Assembly (NCBI GenBank): GCA_021014945.1
Contig: MU266341.1
Coordinates: 1 to 64,000, forward strand
Origin: Leucogyrophana mollusca
Taxonomy: Eukaryota > Basidiomycota > Agaricomycetes > Boletales
Length of the DNA: 64,000 bases
Reading direction: 5' to 3'
In this document: piece by piece, positions 34,902 through 46,762 of the stretch
Layout of the letters: every line of letters starts with the position of its first letter
Numbering within the stretch: the first letter of the stretch is position 1
The notes under the pieces: model-generated
What the model was told of the DNA's origin: nothing
The model's database searches: none
What the model saw: the letters and a program-made list of their open reading frames with translations, nothing else
Translations under genes and position numbers: made by a program

Positions 34902-37124
34902 CTACTCCTGGCCTGGGTTCTTGTACCGTCGTAGTGCACGCTCCCGGACTGCTGCATGCTCAACGATAGGTCTCGGATACCCAAGTTTATCTGCGACCTT
35001 CGCCGAGGGGTTGTGGATCTCTATAGGCAGCACATCAAGCAGGTAGTCAACGATCATAAAGCCAGCACTCACCAGGACCTCGTAGGCTTTTAAGCTCTGG
35101 AACAAAGCACCTGATATAGTCCCCTGTTGGGTCAGCCTTCGCACTTTGCGTATACGGGTTGAACAATCGGAAGTAGGGAGCCGGGTCTACACCAGTAGAG
35201 GCACTCCACTGCCAACCGCCATTGTTTGAAGCAAGATCCCCATCAATAAGTTGCTCCATAAAGTACTTTCAGGTCGGGGATCAACAAATCTCAGATGATT
35301 AAGAAGCACCAAGTGAGCGAGGAACTCACCCGCTCGCCCAGGCGCCAGTCGAGCATGAGGTCTTTGCAGAGGAACATTGCGACGATCATACGCATGCGAT
35401 TATGCATCCACCCTGAGAGCCAGCAAATTTCAGTTTTTCATACAGATACTGAGTGCCCCACCGGTGTGACTTACCCATGGTATTCACCTGCCGCATGGCA
35501 GCGTCGACGATGGGGACTCCTGTCCTTCCTTCCTTCCACGCGCTAAGATGTGCCTCGTCAACTTCCCATTTGATATTCGCCATTTTCTCCTGGAAGGGGC
35601 GTCCCATTGACACTCGAGGAAAATAGACAAGAACGTTGCTGTAGAAATCCCGCCAGGCTAAATAAAAACGACGTTACCCATCGTCCACGAGAATACGGGG
35701 AGACGGGGCATACCAAGTTCTTGTACCCATCTACCTACACCGCTATCTCGTCCAGCGTTTACCTTCTGCGTCCCCAGCAACCGCATCGTAGCGCGAACAC
35801 ACCCTCGGACGGAAATAACACCGGCAGACAGGTAGGGACTCAGCCTGGAAGTGGTATCGCGATCTCCTCGATCCCGTGAGTCGTTGTAGGCGTTGATACG
35901 GCTCCGCTTTTCAGAGTGTTCAGCCCCCAGTGCCAATGGGTCAGCCGCACCGAGTTGGATAGCGCGCGACTTTGTATGCAAGAACCGTGAAAGAATCTGC
36001 AATATACACCTTAGATCGACGAAAGCGTTTATAACAATGTCGCGCAAGTGCTCACGTCCTTAGCAGCCTGGGTGCCCTCCGGCCAAAGACTTAACATAGT
36101 TGTTTGATCTTCTTCTCCCAGCTGAAAGCCTTCCACGATAAGCGGTACGGCAGTACTAAACAGCGGGCCGAAGATAGGATTGTCTCGCACTGAATGGGGG
36201 TTCGCGCTTGGTGGAGGGGCTTCCTCTATGAAGCGAGGCACATTGGCGTTCAGGATGGAAATCCAGCTGCGCTGAAAAGGAGAATACACCTATAGAGTTG
36301 AGAAGATGAGCAACGGCGACCGCAGATGCGAGTCAATAGAGGGTGGCTTACTGTGTACGGCTTCCCTTCTTTCGTAGTCACCACCCCAGGCTCGATGATG
36401 CACCTATCATGGACGAACATGGGCTTAATACCCAGTTCATTAGCCAACCTGCAAACCTCGCGATCGCGACGGAGTTCATCCAATTCATACTCGAAGTTGG
36501 CAAACAAGCGAGTGCAGCTGAAGGACTGCAATAGGGATATGACACGGCCAGGTAAAGTGCACCTTGGAGTGTGTGACACAGTGTACAGTGGTATGTTGAG
36601 CAAATCAAGGGATGCCTATGCAGATATCAATGAATCGTCGATCTTTGATATCCATAACACAACGCCAACTCAACTTACTTTCATCAATATAAGATTGCGA
36701 AGTGTAAAATCAATTCTACGCTTGCTCCGATCGTGCGCAAGATAGTCCTGAGGACTTATTACGAACAAGACGATCAGTGGTACGCCGTCTTTAGCAGCCT
36801 GAGCCGACGCCTGTGCAAGGGCTCTGTTGTCTGAGACTGGAAGAGGTGAGCGTGTTGGTGCGTTAGAATGTAGAACAGCGTACTGCGCAAATCGCCCATC
36901 CTCATCCAATATACTACAGACAATCCTTTCTTCGGACTCTGAACAGCAGTGCGCACCGCTTCAAGTAACATTGGAAGAGGAAGGTTGGCTTGTACGGCCG
37001 CTGCAGCTTCTGCTGTTGCTATCTTCCTTGGGGCGAAGGTTTGGTTCGATCTACTTTTCTTTGACATGGTCAGGGGACTTGGACTGCGAGCTCTCTTCGA
37101 CATGGATGTGAAAGCAAGACGCAT
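34902..37124 (-). CDS. PHR1: Class I CPD photolyase (Phr1 type)
   Basis: This FAD-dependent enzyme repairs UV-induced cyclobutane dimers. The minus-strand ATG at 37124 gives [18 protein letters not shown]; a second Met seven codons on is an alternative start before a basic, nuclear-signal-like region. The Rossmann antenna domain includes [40 protein letters not shown] and [20 protein letters not shown]. The catalytic domain has [70 protein letters not shown] and [20 protein letters not shown], then [20 protein letters not shown], which are FAD-site signatures. The last intron joins ELKSLR to [20 protein letters not shown]. The stop lies at 34902-34904. About eight introns. Confidence 0.92.
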
Positions 37125-37251
37125 AAGATAGGGAATGCAAGGCAACAAAAAAAGTCGTTTGGTTTCATGCTAGTTTAAGACAGCAGGAATTTGAATGAAC
37201 TCTTTCACGATCGACGGTGTCGATCGAAGACACGTGTAATGATATCATTGA

Positions 37252-40223
37252 TTACAAAGCGAGCTGCATTCGGATGTTAGAAGGGTGAAATCAAAATCCA
37301 CAGGTGAACTAACCAAGGCAAAGTGTCCACCGACGACAGGGCGAGCTCTGAAGCCCTCAACAGAACCATCTGTCGTCTCGTACCAGTCACCGAGCGGCTG
37401 ACTACTCTCTCCATCGGCAGCGTACTTGTAGACCGAGCTGATAAAGATATCACGCATCGTGTCGTTGGTCATCATGGCAGCAGTCCACATCTGCCAGTCT
37501 GTCTTCGTGTACGTGTGGCTGCAAGAAAATCGTGGTTAGTGATGGAGCAAGCAGATCACATGGGTAATGTACCGAGTATCCAAGGGCACACCGTATGGGT
37601 CTATAATTTGGTCGATTAACTGATGGCTGGTCTCTTGTCACATGAGCTACTTACTGACAACGGTGCCATACCAAGCAGTTTCTGTGCGGAGAAGATGAGA
37701 AAGATGCTCTGTGCCTTTCAAAATAAATACTTACGCATGTCATAGACCGACGAATCAAAGACATTGGTTCCTAACAATTTGTCTGCGTACATGTTGTAAG
37801 AGAGACCCCAGCTGCGCAGTATAATTGTTAACTCGATCTATATCGTAGAAGAGGTCGTACCTGGAATCGTTGCCGTACGACAAGTCCAGGTGCAAGCCAT
37901 CCGCTGCAGTGGCGAATGCCAAAATCTGGGGCACATAGCTGGCCACGATTGCCTGACAGAAATTGGAACATCAGAGGCAAGTGTACGAAGTTCGTGCTCA
38001 ACATACACTATAATTTTGTTCGTTGGCGGTATCGCCCAGCATTCCGGAGATCACAGACATAGCCTGAATGCCGACAACACCCTTGATGGCCAAGTTGGTC
38101 TGGTTAGCAAGCGCGCCAGCGAAGTCATCAGTGCTGATCTGGTTCGCAGGGATAAGGGCTTCGTCGACGAGGTATCCGGTCCATTGATTGAGGAGGTCCG
38201 TCTAGACGAAACGGATCAATTGTATCGGAGTCCGTACAGTTCAAGGTGCGAGTACTGACATAGGTAGAGATGATGGAATTGTCTCCCGACTTTTGCGTGT
38301 AGCTCAAGGTCATGATAAGCATGTTGCCGCACTCTAATCAGAGTGAGTCTAGACCTAAATAATCTCGAAAGAACAGGGCGAGCACCTTCAAGTGGCATTG
38401 GTTCGTCGTTTCCGTCGTTATGCCCGATTGCCTTGGGGTATGACGCGCCTTGTGGTAAGAGTGCTCAGTGCGTGTTGATACTTCGTTGCAAAAATGCCAA
38501 CCTAGATCATGCACCGCCCACTTGTTGGGGTATTGCCCTGTAGCCTGATATTCAAAAAGACCGAGGAGAAGATATTTTCCGAGAGTAGGGTTGGTGTACA
38601 AGAGTATGGGCCAAGCAGGCATGATTACGTCGACCGTATTCACGTTCTACCAACGGATCAGTATAGCTTCAGATCACTGGATCGTCCCAAAAGACTTACT
38701 CCATCGCTAGAAATCTCTGCGAGCCTGTAAGAGTGGCACATTGATCCGGCGAAGGGGCTCACCTTTCAAGAACATGAGGATATCTGTCGTGTTCCATGAA
38801 CCATCGCTGCTCTTTGATAGTGTAAGCTCCAGAGCTCCAAATGCCTGCCTGACAGACAGAGCAACGATACCAGCATAATCGCTGGAGATGGCGGAAGCAT
38901 CGCTTTGAACTTTGGCATCAAATGCCTGAGCCCTTCCTAGGGCGGCGAAATAATCTCCCATGAAGGATGTGATCTACATGTACAACATCAACAGGGGAAC
39001 GTTTTAAGTTATTGTAATATCACCCACCAAGTCTGCGACAGATGAGAATGCACTCCAGAAGTAGATACTTCTGTCTTGGTAGACATCGTCAGCAATAATG
39101 TACTGGATGGCGGGGTCTCTCACGAGGCCGACAGTGAAAAGGAGGGGTGCGCTTGCGGTGCTTGAGACGGTGCCCAGATCATGAGCGTAGGCGAAGACCG
39201 GCCAATCATCGCTAACAGCACGGAAATTGGTGTCGAGGGTGTTCGCAAGCAAGCCGTTATCGATGAACTGCGCGCGGACCACAATATCCTGGCCAGTTTG
39301 ATAGGTCGCGGACACAGTCTGTAAAAGAGTGGATGAGGCGAGCCACCAATATATTACCCCGAAAATGGGGACATACGTTTGGAGTTGAGTAGTAGACCGC
39401 CCCCTCTGAAGGAGCGTACTTAAACCTTTGCGCAGCACTCGAGATGAAATAACTCACGTTGTATATGATCGGAGTATTCCGTGTAGATTTGCTGGTCTTC
39501 AAGCATTACTTGATGGGTGAGGATATCACCTGTTGTCGTACTGGTCCAGTTGACAGTTTGGGTGTCATCGCCAGAGGCCCATTCTGCACTGATATCAGTG
39601 TAGATGCTAACGGAATGCGATCCGCCATCAGTGGAAACAGCCGACAGTGACAGGTAAGAGAAGGGCGTAGATTGCTTCACAAGATCGGTTGGCTGCAAAA
39701 CCTAGTTCAGCATGTACGCCTGACCCGCGGTCAGGCAAAGACTTACTTCGACGGGACTCAAGAAGTTGGCCGTCAGGTCGACCGGGCCGGCGGTCATCAC
39801 GAAAATGCTTTGAGTGGAAGTAAACTGCAAATAAGTTGTGACTGCAATATCGTACAGCCGACGGGATACCAACCTCGACACTCTTCTGCGTAGCAGCTTC
39901 AGCACCTGCGACAGTTGGCGCACCCATAAAGGTGTAAGTGGTATTGTCGACCCTAACATATCCAGCCCACCCGAGTGTCTAGAAAGCAGCTTATTTCAAC
40001 TACATTCCGAGATCGAACTCTGGAGAACACGTACAGAACCGGTCCAAAATTGAGGCCAAGCACCGTTCAGTGCTGTTCCAGCACCTTGGGGCAGCCATGC
40101 CGATAAATACGGTGTGCGAACAGCAAGGGGAACAGACGCCGGATTGAAGGGCGTCGCGTCCCATGAAACAGCAGCAACGCCAAGCGTCAATGACGCAAAT
40201 GAAGCCAAGTTGGTAAGGCCCAT
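37252..40223 (-). CDS. gtaA: Secreted glutaminase A (GtaA, DUF4965/DUF5127/DUF1793 family)
   Basis: Extracellular fungal glutaminase converting glutamine to glutamate. The ATG at 40223 opens a signal peptide (MGLTNLASFASLTLGVAAVS). The mature start FNPASVPLAVRTPYLSAWLP is the family hallmark, followed by LNGAWPQFWTG. Later segments include VDLTANFLSPVEPTDLVKQS, SVSIYTDISAEWASGDDTQT, RDPAIQYIIADDVYQDRSIY, VNTVDVIMPAWPILLYTNPT, WAVHDLGASYPKAIGHNDGN, DEPMPLEECGNMLIMTLSYT and TDWQMWTAAMMTNDTMRDIF. The last intron joins GGHFAL to LAL plus TAA (37252-37254); without it a false tail continues to 37245. At least a dozen short introns. Several NxT/NxS sites agree with secretion. Confidence 0.93.
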
Positions 40224-40261
40224 CGGAGCTTGTGATGGGGGGTGTCTCGAGTTGCCAGTCT

Positions 40262-40268
40262 CTTTATA
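40262..40268 (-). promoter_or_regulatory. TATA box of the glutaminase gene
   Basis: The minus strand reads AAGTATAAAGAG about 40 nt upstream of the ATG at 40223. The position would give a very short 5' UTR. Consensus TATAAA match; function inferred. Confidence 0.45.
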
Positions 40269-41047
40269 CTTAATACCCGCGACTGGTTACATCCATCAAA
40301 TAGGCGAGCCAGCGAAACAGCTAAAAACAAATACACCCAAAACACGCGGTGCCGTCAGCATCCCGAGAACACGACTACCAAATGACCAACTGACCAAAGC
40401 TCGAGGCCTCAGTTACAGCTCTGGTCTCCGTAAAACAGATGACTCGTGACTCTTGTGTGATGGATTTAGAATCATTCCTGAGCGTGGACCTGATAAGTGA
40501 GACGACAGCGAAGTCCCGCTTGAGAGCGATTACTATTTCTGTGACCGTTGCCCTCGTGGTCACCTAAGAAGATTTGCTGTGTGTGGAGCGGATTGCTTTA
40601 AAATGTTAATGACTTGCTGGCAATGACACCAGGAACCGCATGCCAGGGAGTGAGCAAGGGTAGGACGAGTAAGCTAGCTGATAGAATGTGGTGTTCTTTC
40701 CTCGGATTTCCGGAATCCACGACATCAGACGAAGATATTCGCACATAGGATTGATGGTATTACAGATTAACGCCGAGTGGTCCGACGCACCAAAAGCCAT
40801 CAAAATTGACTTCCCATATGTAATCTGACTCGTATCTCGGTTTGGACATTGGAGAAGTGAAAGACGGTCATGGGATCACCAAGGTTACCCAGGGAAAATG
40901 ATACTTATTGTGAAGTGGCGAAGCTCGAACCCGGATATGCACAACAATGCCGGCGAAGAACGGTGATGAATTTTGATTTCGGTCACCCAGAAAAGTGGAG
41001 CGAGTGCTGTGGAAGGATGGGGTTATCTGGGGTATACGGACTAAAAA

Positions 41048-41165
41048 TAGAGGACCATGCAACGTCGTGGTTGTTTGTGAGTGTTTGTAATAGAGGACCA
41101 TGCAACGTCGTGGTTGTTTGTGAGTGTTTGTAATAGAGGCTGTTGCCAAACACTCCATAACAACC
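41048..41165. repeat. Two exact 43-bp tandem repeats followed by an inverted arm
   Basis: A 43-bp unit starting TAGAGGACCATGCAACGTCG occurs twice without change (41048-41090 and 41091-41133), and a third copy is cut after TAGAGG. The end of the second unit (GGTTGTTTGTGAGTGTTTG, 41112-41130) then meets a partial inverted copy (41147-41165; about 16 of 19 positions pair), so the block can fold into a hairpin. Exact identity suggests recent duplication. Confidence 0.85.
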
Positions 41166-41951
41166 GCTCGCACGGCCCTTGTGGTACTTTACAGTTTTGC
41201 AATCCAAATTCACTCGGACAGGCTATATAGGCCCGGGCGATCTTGGCTCTATCTGACTTATATGACGCGCTCTGTTTTCGCCCATCAAAATATCTCGCAC
41301 GGCTACCATATGGTTTTCGAGGGCATACGTAGATCACATTGTAAGCACTCGTCTAATCTTCGGATATTCACAGAAAAATCTTTGTGCGGCACATAGATCT
41401 TTGTCAGACCGGACGACAATCACACTCGTCCAGCCAACGGCGGCGATATAAAACATGCGATATATGAACTTCGCCCGAGTACGGAGCACTCTATTATTAT
41501 TCCTCGTGGTAGCCCGCTTTCCACGCCGATGTGGCCACGGCCTGCTGCCTTGCGGTAAGGATCGACATCCCATCCAGTCACCCTCGATTCAGAGATGGGT
41601 GTTTTAGTATCATTTTTAGGTACGAGCTCCGGCAGTCTTCGTCAAATTTTTGCCGGTGACTTTTGACTGGTGGGGGGCGCAGCAGCCGTTACCCGATTGC
41701 GTGCATGTCTGAGGTTTGCGTAGACTATAAGTTCGACCTGCTGTATGAGATCCCCTCTCGAATTGGATGACCTTAGCGTTTCGCAAGCGAGTGTGAGGGG
41801 TACACGCCGTTCACAGCCACCGTATTTACGGCATGTGACCTCAACTTTCAGTGAGGCGCGCAATATGGTCTTACACCAACCTCCACGCACAGCAGCTTCC
41901 TTGTAATAATTATCGTCTGCGGTTGGCCCATCGTAGCTCTATTTCTCTATC

Positions 41952-43130
41952 ATGGACCTTCCATCACCGAGAGAAATAGACCTTGAGACCGCACTCAGAA
42001 AACGGGATGCCCAAGTTGCTGAACTCACGGTGGGACTGTCACTTACAGGCGCTGACCTTGTGCTGATGCCATGCGACACTGCTAGGGCGAAATTTCCCGT
42101 CTGCGTCAGTATTTGGCCGCGCAGCCCGATCCTGCTACGACAGATCCTGTCACACTACCGTCCGCACTAGTATCTGTCCTATTACCGCATATCAACAAGG
42201 CCGCTTCTAGTGGTGCGGGAACAGCGTCTACCTCAAGCACAGTCAATACTGCTCTCACACAAAGAGTGCGGCTACTGCAGGAGGAGAATGATGAGCTATA
42301 CGGACTGTTGAAACACGGTGAAACTGGAAAACTCAAGGAAGAAGTCCGTGGTCTTCGTCGAGTTGTCGAAAGGTTGGAAGGAGCACTGCGAGGTATGTGC
42401 ATCCTTTCGCACACACCTCATACTCTGATAACCAATTTCTTCTCAATATCATGCAGAGTCACATCAAGTTATTGCCTCATTATCGTGAGTTACAACTAGT
42501 CGTCTCTCAGACGTGGCGTGCGCATAACTGACATGCGCATCCCGGTTCTGCAGGACGGAGCTGGAGAAATCATACGAAAGCTTCCAAATGTCAGCGAGAC
42601 ACAAGACCATCAATTCACATCCCTATGCCCAAGCGCCTCGCGATTCTTATCACGCTCCACCATCGACGAGCAACGGCACCTCAAAGCCCCCTCCAACGGG
42701 ACCCAGAGCCTACAAGAAACCCCGCTTATCAGATCCCAAAGTCTCACCCGCTCGCTCTAACATCTCTCTTCCTCCATCGAAGCCCCCACCCAATCCGGTG
42801 CGACAGAGCGTGCCTAGGGAGCGCGAACGTTCTCGATCCCCACGCCTCCTGTCTTCCGACACCCGTGCGAAATCGAGCAACGTCAAGATGGAGGTCGACG
42901 AGGATGCTCGTACCAGGCCACGCTCTCCTATTGTAGACAGAGATCGCGAGCGGCACAGAACAAAGGATCGCGTTCGAGAGCGTGAAAGGGACCGCGACAG
43001 GGACCGTGATCGGGATCGTCTTTCGCGGCGTAACGGCGGCGGCGGTGGCGGCGAACGACGGGGGCGAGGTTTCGCAAGCCATCAATATGGGAGTGCGGAT
43101 CGGACGTTGGCGGAAAGAATGGGACTTTGA
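41952..43130 (+). CDS. Compact WTAP/Mum2-like coiled-coil protein with Arg/Asp-rich tail
   Basis: The ATG at 41952 gives MDLPSPREIDLETALRKRDA, joined by an intron to GEISRLRQYLAAQPDPATTD. A coiled coil follows: ALTQRVRLLQEENDELYGLL, KHGETGKLKEEVRGLRRVVE, RLEGALRESHQVIASLSTEL and EKSYESF. This order (R-x-L-x-x-EN-x-E-L, a G-containing turn, then L-x-x-E-x-x-x-L-R) resembles the core of WTAP/Mum2, the scaffold of the m6A mRNA methyltransferase. The C-terminal half is Pro/Ser-rich, then strongly charged (RERERDRDRDRDRD), ending RTLAERMGL plus TGA. The first half of typical WTAP is missing or very short. The family call is an inference from motif order; a generic coiled-coil RNA-binding protein is the alternative. 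Confidence 0.6.
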
Positions 43131-46066
43131 CCCTCTGGGTATCATGATCATTGCATGTGGTTGGACCTTTGGCTATCTGGTTCATAATAGTGTATTTGGT
43201 GCGAACTCTATCAAGCCGTACCACGTGTAGCGCTAGCTGATCTTCTCTTTTTCACCTCATTGCAGTTCTGTATCCTTACCGTTCTCGTTGACGCATCGCT
43301 ATGAGCAAAATGATATGTGATAATTTATACTCGCTTTCACGCTTGACTTGTATCTCGCGCTCACAGATCGATTCGTTTATACTATACTCTTCACGGCCTT
43401 TAACCCAAAGGTGCCCCAAATTTATGATTCATGGCCTTGGTACTACAACCTGTGATTTTCAAGACAAAACAGTACGCGACACTGTTTACTGAATGTAAGG
43501 GCGCAACTGGTATATGGTCAATGGCGAACTATATTGCGCCCTGTGCCACTGGTCGTACTACCGCCGCCGAGGGTTGTATTGTGCTGTGTGCGGAGGGCTT
43601 CGGAGGCCAGCCCCTTCGAAACCGAACAGACGGGACTCGGGCTCGCACAGAGTACCAAATATCATGTACGTTGTTTCTGATTACACACCCGCGCTTTCTG
43701 GCTGGTCACCCAATCTAAACCTCCATTCGCCGAAGGAACTGCAGGTAAGTGCCGCAACGCGCATCACACGTTTGCTATCGTCTGGGCATTCCTCGTCGAC
43801 GATCCATAACGGTGATAAGAGGCGTTACGATGCGATGCTGGTACATCTTTCCCCCCTATAGCTAGTGAGTTGGTATGCCTCATGTGCTCCTGATGATGTG
43901 TGACTTACGCTGACCGAAAGGCCTTCCCAGAGGACATCATGGTATTGGCCGTATCGCACCAATAGGAAGATTTATTCGGCGCTTGCCACTTCGTAATGTC
44001 GCCCAATCTGTATCACATAGTACACCTCCGCCTGGGGGGCTCAGAGCAGACGCACGGCCCACAGTTACTCGTATCGACGCGCAATCGCGAACTGGTAGGC
44101 CAGGGGCGCAGTTGGAGGATAGTTTCACTCCACCACTTTGACCAGGCGGCGATTCGCGAACACACAGTTTTCGTGATGGTAAAGAAGCTTTTATTCTTTG
44201 GGAACACTTCGTGGCTGAACGTGAACGTCGAACGTCCATCGAGCGCCGGCATTTAGGTTCGACACGAACCCTTTTTGTGGATTCCAATTTCCTGCAATTA
44301 AGTCACCTCTCGTGAGCAGGTCTTCCTGATTGATATGTGACGACAGCACTCTGGATATGTTTAACTTTTTTCCACAAGTCGCAGTCCGAGACGATCTAAT
44401 AAGGAAGGGCCGTCAGGGTAGGATATTCCCCCATACCGAGAAGCCCGCTGCCTGCCGTACCGCAGATCCAAGAACAGTACTATTTGCCTGCCACGGTTCT
44501 CGTTGAAACATAGGTGACAGGATCCCGCCACTGTCCCGAACATGCCACACGCTTTACGGAAGAGACTGCCGCCGGGTGAATGAGAAGCATCCAGAGAGAT
44601 GACAGAACATATGTGATGATCCTGTCATAAAGCGCACAGCACGGGGCGGTCTTGCTTACCAGAATGTTGTCCCGAGCAACTCAAAATGCTTCGCGATGCC
44701 ACGAGGCACTGTGGAACCACCCCAGTTCCAGACTGGAGACCGCCGCCCAACGCTTCTCAATACCGAGTGTTCTCTGCCGCAGGAATCAAGAAAGTGTGGG
44801 CTAGACCAAGATCTGGCGTTAGTTACTGGAACCCCCCATTTCTCTAAGGTTTTGCATGCCTCACGCACTATCGTCACAGATACCCAGGTCCGCGCCTGCC
44901 GTTTCGGGCCCCGACTGCGATCTGCGAATGTTTCCAGCGAAGGCGATCTCACCGAAACATAAGGCCTCTCGTTAATACTCCGACCTTCGCGCTGTTCGGA
45001 TAATACGGTTCCGAGGAAGTCGCAAGGCGGGAGAGGCGTCTCTCCTTGCTCTGCCTTACGACGGGGGTTCACCGCTGGAGAGAACAATCCCAGCGTCTAC
45101 TCTTGATGTTCCGGAGGTGAGTGAGTTCTTCTAGCCCGAGCGGGCAGCAGCTGTGAGGTGCCATAGCGTTGCCTTGGCTTCTTTGTTTTTCTGTGGCAAT
45201 GTTCTTGCTCGACGGCGATGGCATGCAGCCGGTCACTTAACAATTCACAAGACTTGGCTGGTATCGAAGTGACAATGCAGTTCGAAAGTGAAGCTTGTCC
45301 TCCGTCGAGTATGGTCGCGTTGCTATCCCTGAGCTCCTGGTTGCCTGGCGGCCCCCGCCGGTCGCTGAAAGCCGTTCGGGTGTTGCGCGTCTATTCCGGC
45401 CTATTGTCTCGTTCCACTTTGCTGTGTTCCGTAGCAGAGTGAAGTGCGCCCATCGCTTCGCTTGGCCGGATCCACGAAACCTCCTTTGAGGCGAGGGATC
45501 CTGACAGCTCTCTGGGGCTCTGATCTATGTTGTGTTTTTTGGCGCTCTAGCCCAGGTCTGTTCGTATGCACAGAGAGAAGGAGCCTTGGAACACACAACT
45601 GTATTGGTACTATGACGGACAGCGGATAAAGAACACGTATGAAAGCATTATTAGTACGAGTAGGTGAAAAATATTGATGGTGTAGGGTACCTGCGAACTG
45701 AAGGGATGGTATTACACGACTGTGCGTATGAAGTGGAGTGCGGAGCAGTGAGTGTGATGGGACGAATGTAGAAGGACAGACACAATGAATGTGGTGGCGA
45801 GCGCCTGGAAGGCGGGAAAAGAATAAGAAAGGTAATAAATATTACCAAACGGGAGTATTGCTATGTCCAATGGGGGTGGGATGGAATTGACGTTCAGTTC
45901 AGAATATCGCCCCAAGGGCTGGTGATCAGGTGCCGTGCGCATACAGTTTTAAACAACGGGAGTCGGCGGAAAAGGGGTAATGGAGTCGGAGCAAGTGACA
46001 CGTAAAAGATGGGTTCTGATGATGATGCAACGGCTGCCCGTGGTGAGGCGACTCCGGATCTCCCCG
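43131..46066. other. Gene-poor region, no supported gene
   Basis: About 2.9 kb in which all frames give short ORFs without family motifs. The longest (near 43514-43861 plus, 43937-44287 minus and 44656-45087 minus) overlap each other on opposite strands and have no convincing splice chain. A 6-bp hairpin followed by a T-run occurs at 44257-44277. Decayed genes or an old mobile element are possible, but nothing identifies them. Confidence 0.5.
44257..44277 (+). repeat. Small hairpin followed by a T-run
   Basis: GGTTCG and CGAACC pair around a short loop (ACA), followed by CTTTTT. In a eukaryote this could end an RNA polymerase III transcript, but I find no tRNA or other class III gene upstream. 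Possibly chance. Confidence 0.3.
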
Positions 46067-46705
46067 TCATGCCCTGCAGCCCCGTTGAGGGGGATTGTGC
46101 ATGGTAAAGAACTGCATGCACGTCACAGCGCCTCCCGACTGTGTTGATGGACACCGCCTGCGCAAGAATTCCTCGTTCGCCGAGTGATCCATGTAGAGAT
46201 CAAAGATGGTGTGGTGGGAGGATGCGCGTTTCGGTATAGGCTGGAGGACAGATCTTCTGTCTGTTGGTGTGAGCATGAACGCAGGGATGGGAGGAACGGG
46301 TGGCGGTGGTGATGTCATCGCAGGAGGAGGCGGAGAGCGGTACCGTGGTGGTGTTTGGGCTGAACTGCGTTTCAGGCTTTCCGAGCGAGGGGGAGACGAC
46401 GATACGGATATGCGTCTCCTGCCCGAGTGCGATCTGCGTGCGCCAAACTCGTCATCGTCACCGAACAAGCCAGCCTTTGCTTTCCGATCAAGGCGCTCGT
46501 GCGAGCGGGATGCACTCAGGGTCTTCTGCAGCAGAGGCGAGCCTATGAGGCTTGGTGGGATTGGCGGTGAGTGCTGAGCGGGTACTGTGAGCCGCGAGCG
46601 GGACTGTTTGCGGGTGAAGGAAGGCGGCGAAGGGAGAGGCGTTGGTACCAACTGCGGCGAAGGCATCGGAGGCGGAGGAGACGATGAACGGGTGGCAAAG
46701 GACAT
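46067..46705 (-). CDS. Unrecognised Pro/Ser/Arg-rich protein
   Basis: A single uninterrupted ORF of 212 codons starts at ATG 46705 (MSFATRSSSPPPPMPSPQ). It is dominated by Pro, Ser and Arg, with one more ordered-looking stretch near the middle (ERLDRKAKAGLFGDDDEFGA) and another near the end (ASSHHTIFDLYMDHSANEEF). No known domain. A canonical TATA box 51 bp upstream supports expression. Serine-arginine and serine-proline pairs suggest many phosphorylation sites. Real coding status is likely but unproven. Confidence 0.6.
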   Translation of the reverse strand: MSFATRSSSPPPPMPSPQLVPTPLPSPPSFTRKQSRSRLTVPAQHSPPIPPSLIGSPLLQKTLSASRSHERLDRKAKAGLFGDDDEFGARRSHSGRRRISVSSSPPRSESLKRSSAQTPPRYRSPPPPAMTSPPPPVPPIPAFMLTPTDRRSVLQPIPKRASSHHTIFDLYMDHSANEEFLRRRCPSTQSGGAVTCMQFFTMHNPPQRGCRA

Positions 46706-46755
46706 GGCGGGAACTGAGGTGGAAAAGTAGAGGGATTCATTGTTTTGTTTTATGG

Positions 46756-46762
46756 TTTTATA
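46756..46762 (-). promoter_or_regulatory. TATA box of the Pro/Ser-rich gene
   Basis: The minus strand reads CAAGTATAAAACC, ending about 51 nt before the ATG at 46705, with an A-rich leader in between. Good consensus and spacing for a fungal core promoter. Confidence 0.55.

Larger units (their letters stand above)
40224..41951. other. Divergent intergenic region of 1.7 kb
   Basis: Between the glutaminase start and the WTAP-like start. It contains the glutaminase TATA box and the tandem/inverted repeat structure at 41048-41165. ORFs on both strands are short and without recognisable motifs, so I call no gene. Confidence 0.55.

Noticed and set aside
40905..41000. tRNA-like B box on the minus strand (GGGTTCGAGC)
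   Set aside because: The flanking bases do not form a T-stem or an acceptor stem, and no A box or anticodon arm is present at the right distance.
43514..43861. Plus-strand ORF starting MVNGELYCALCHWSYYRRRG
   Set aside because: The Cys pairs hint at a zinc ribbon, but there is no family match I can name, and no plausible upstream or downstream exons.
44656..45087. Minus-strand ORF of 143 codons
   Set aside because: Overlaps a plus-strand ORF and has no motif, splice context or composition typical of the neighbouring genes.
46206..46577. Plus-strand Gly/Arg-rich ORF opposite the Pro/Ser-rich gene
   Set aside because: It is the antisense shadow of the Pro-rich frame, and the TATA box supports the minus strand.
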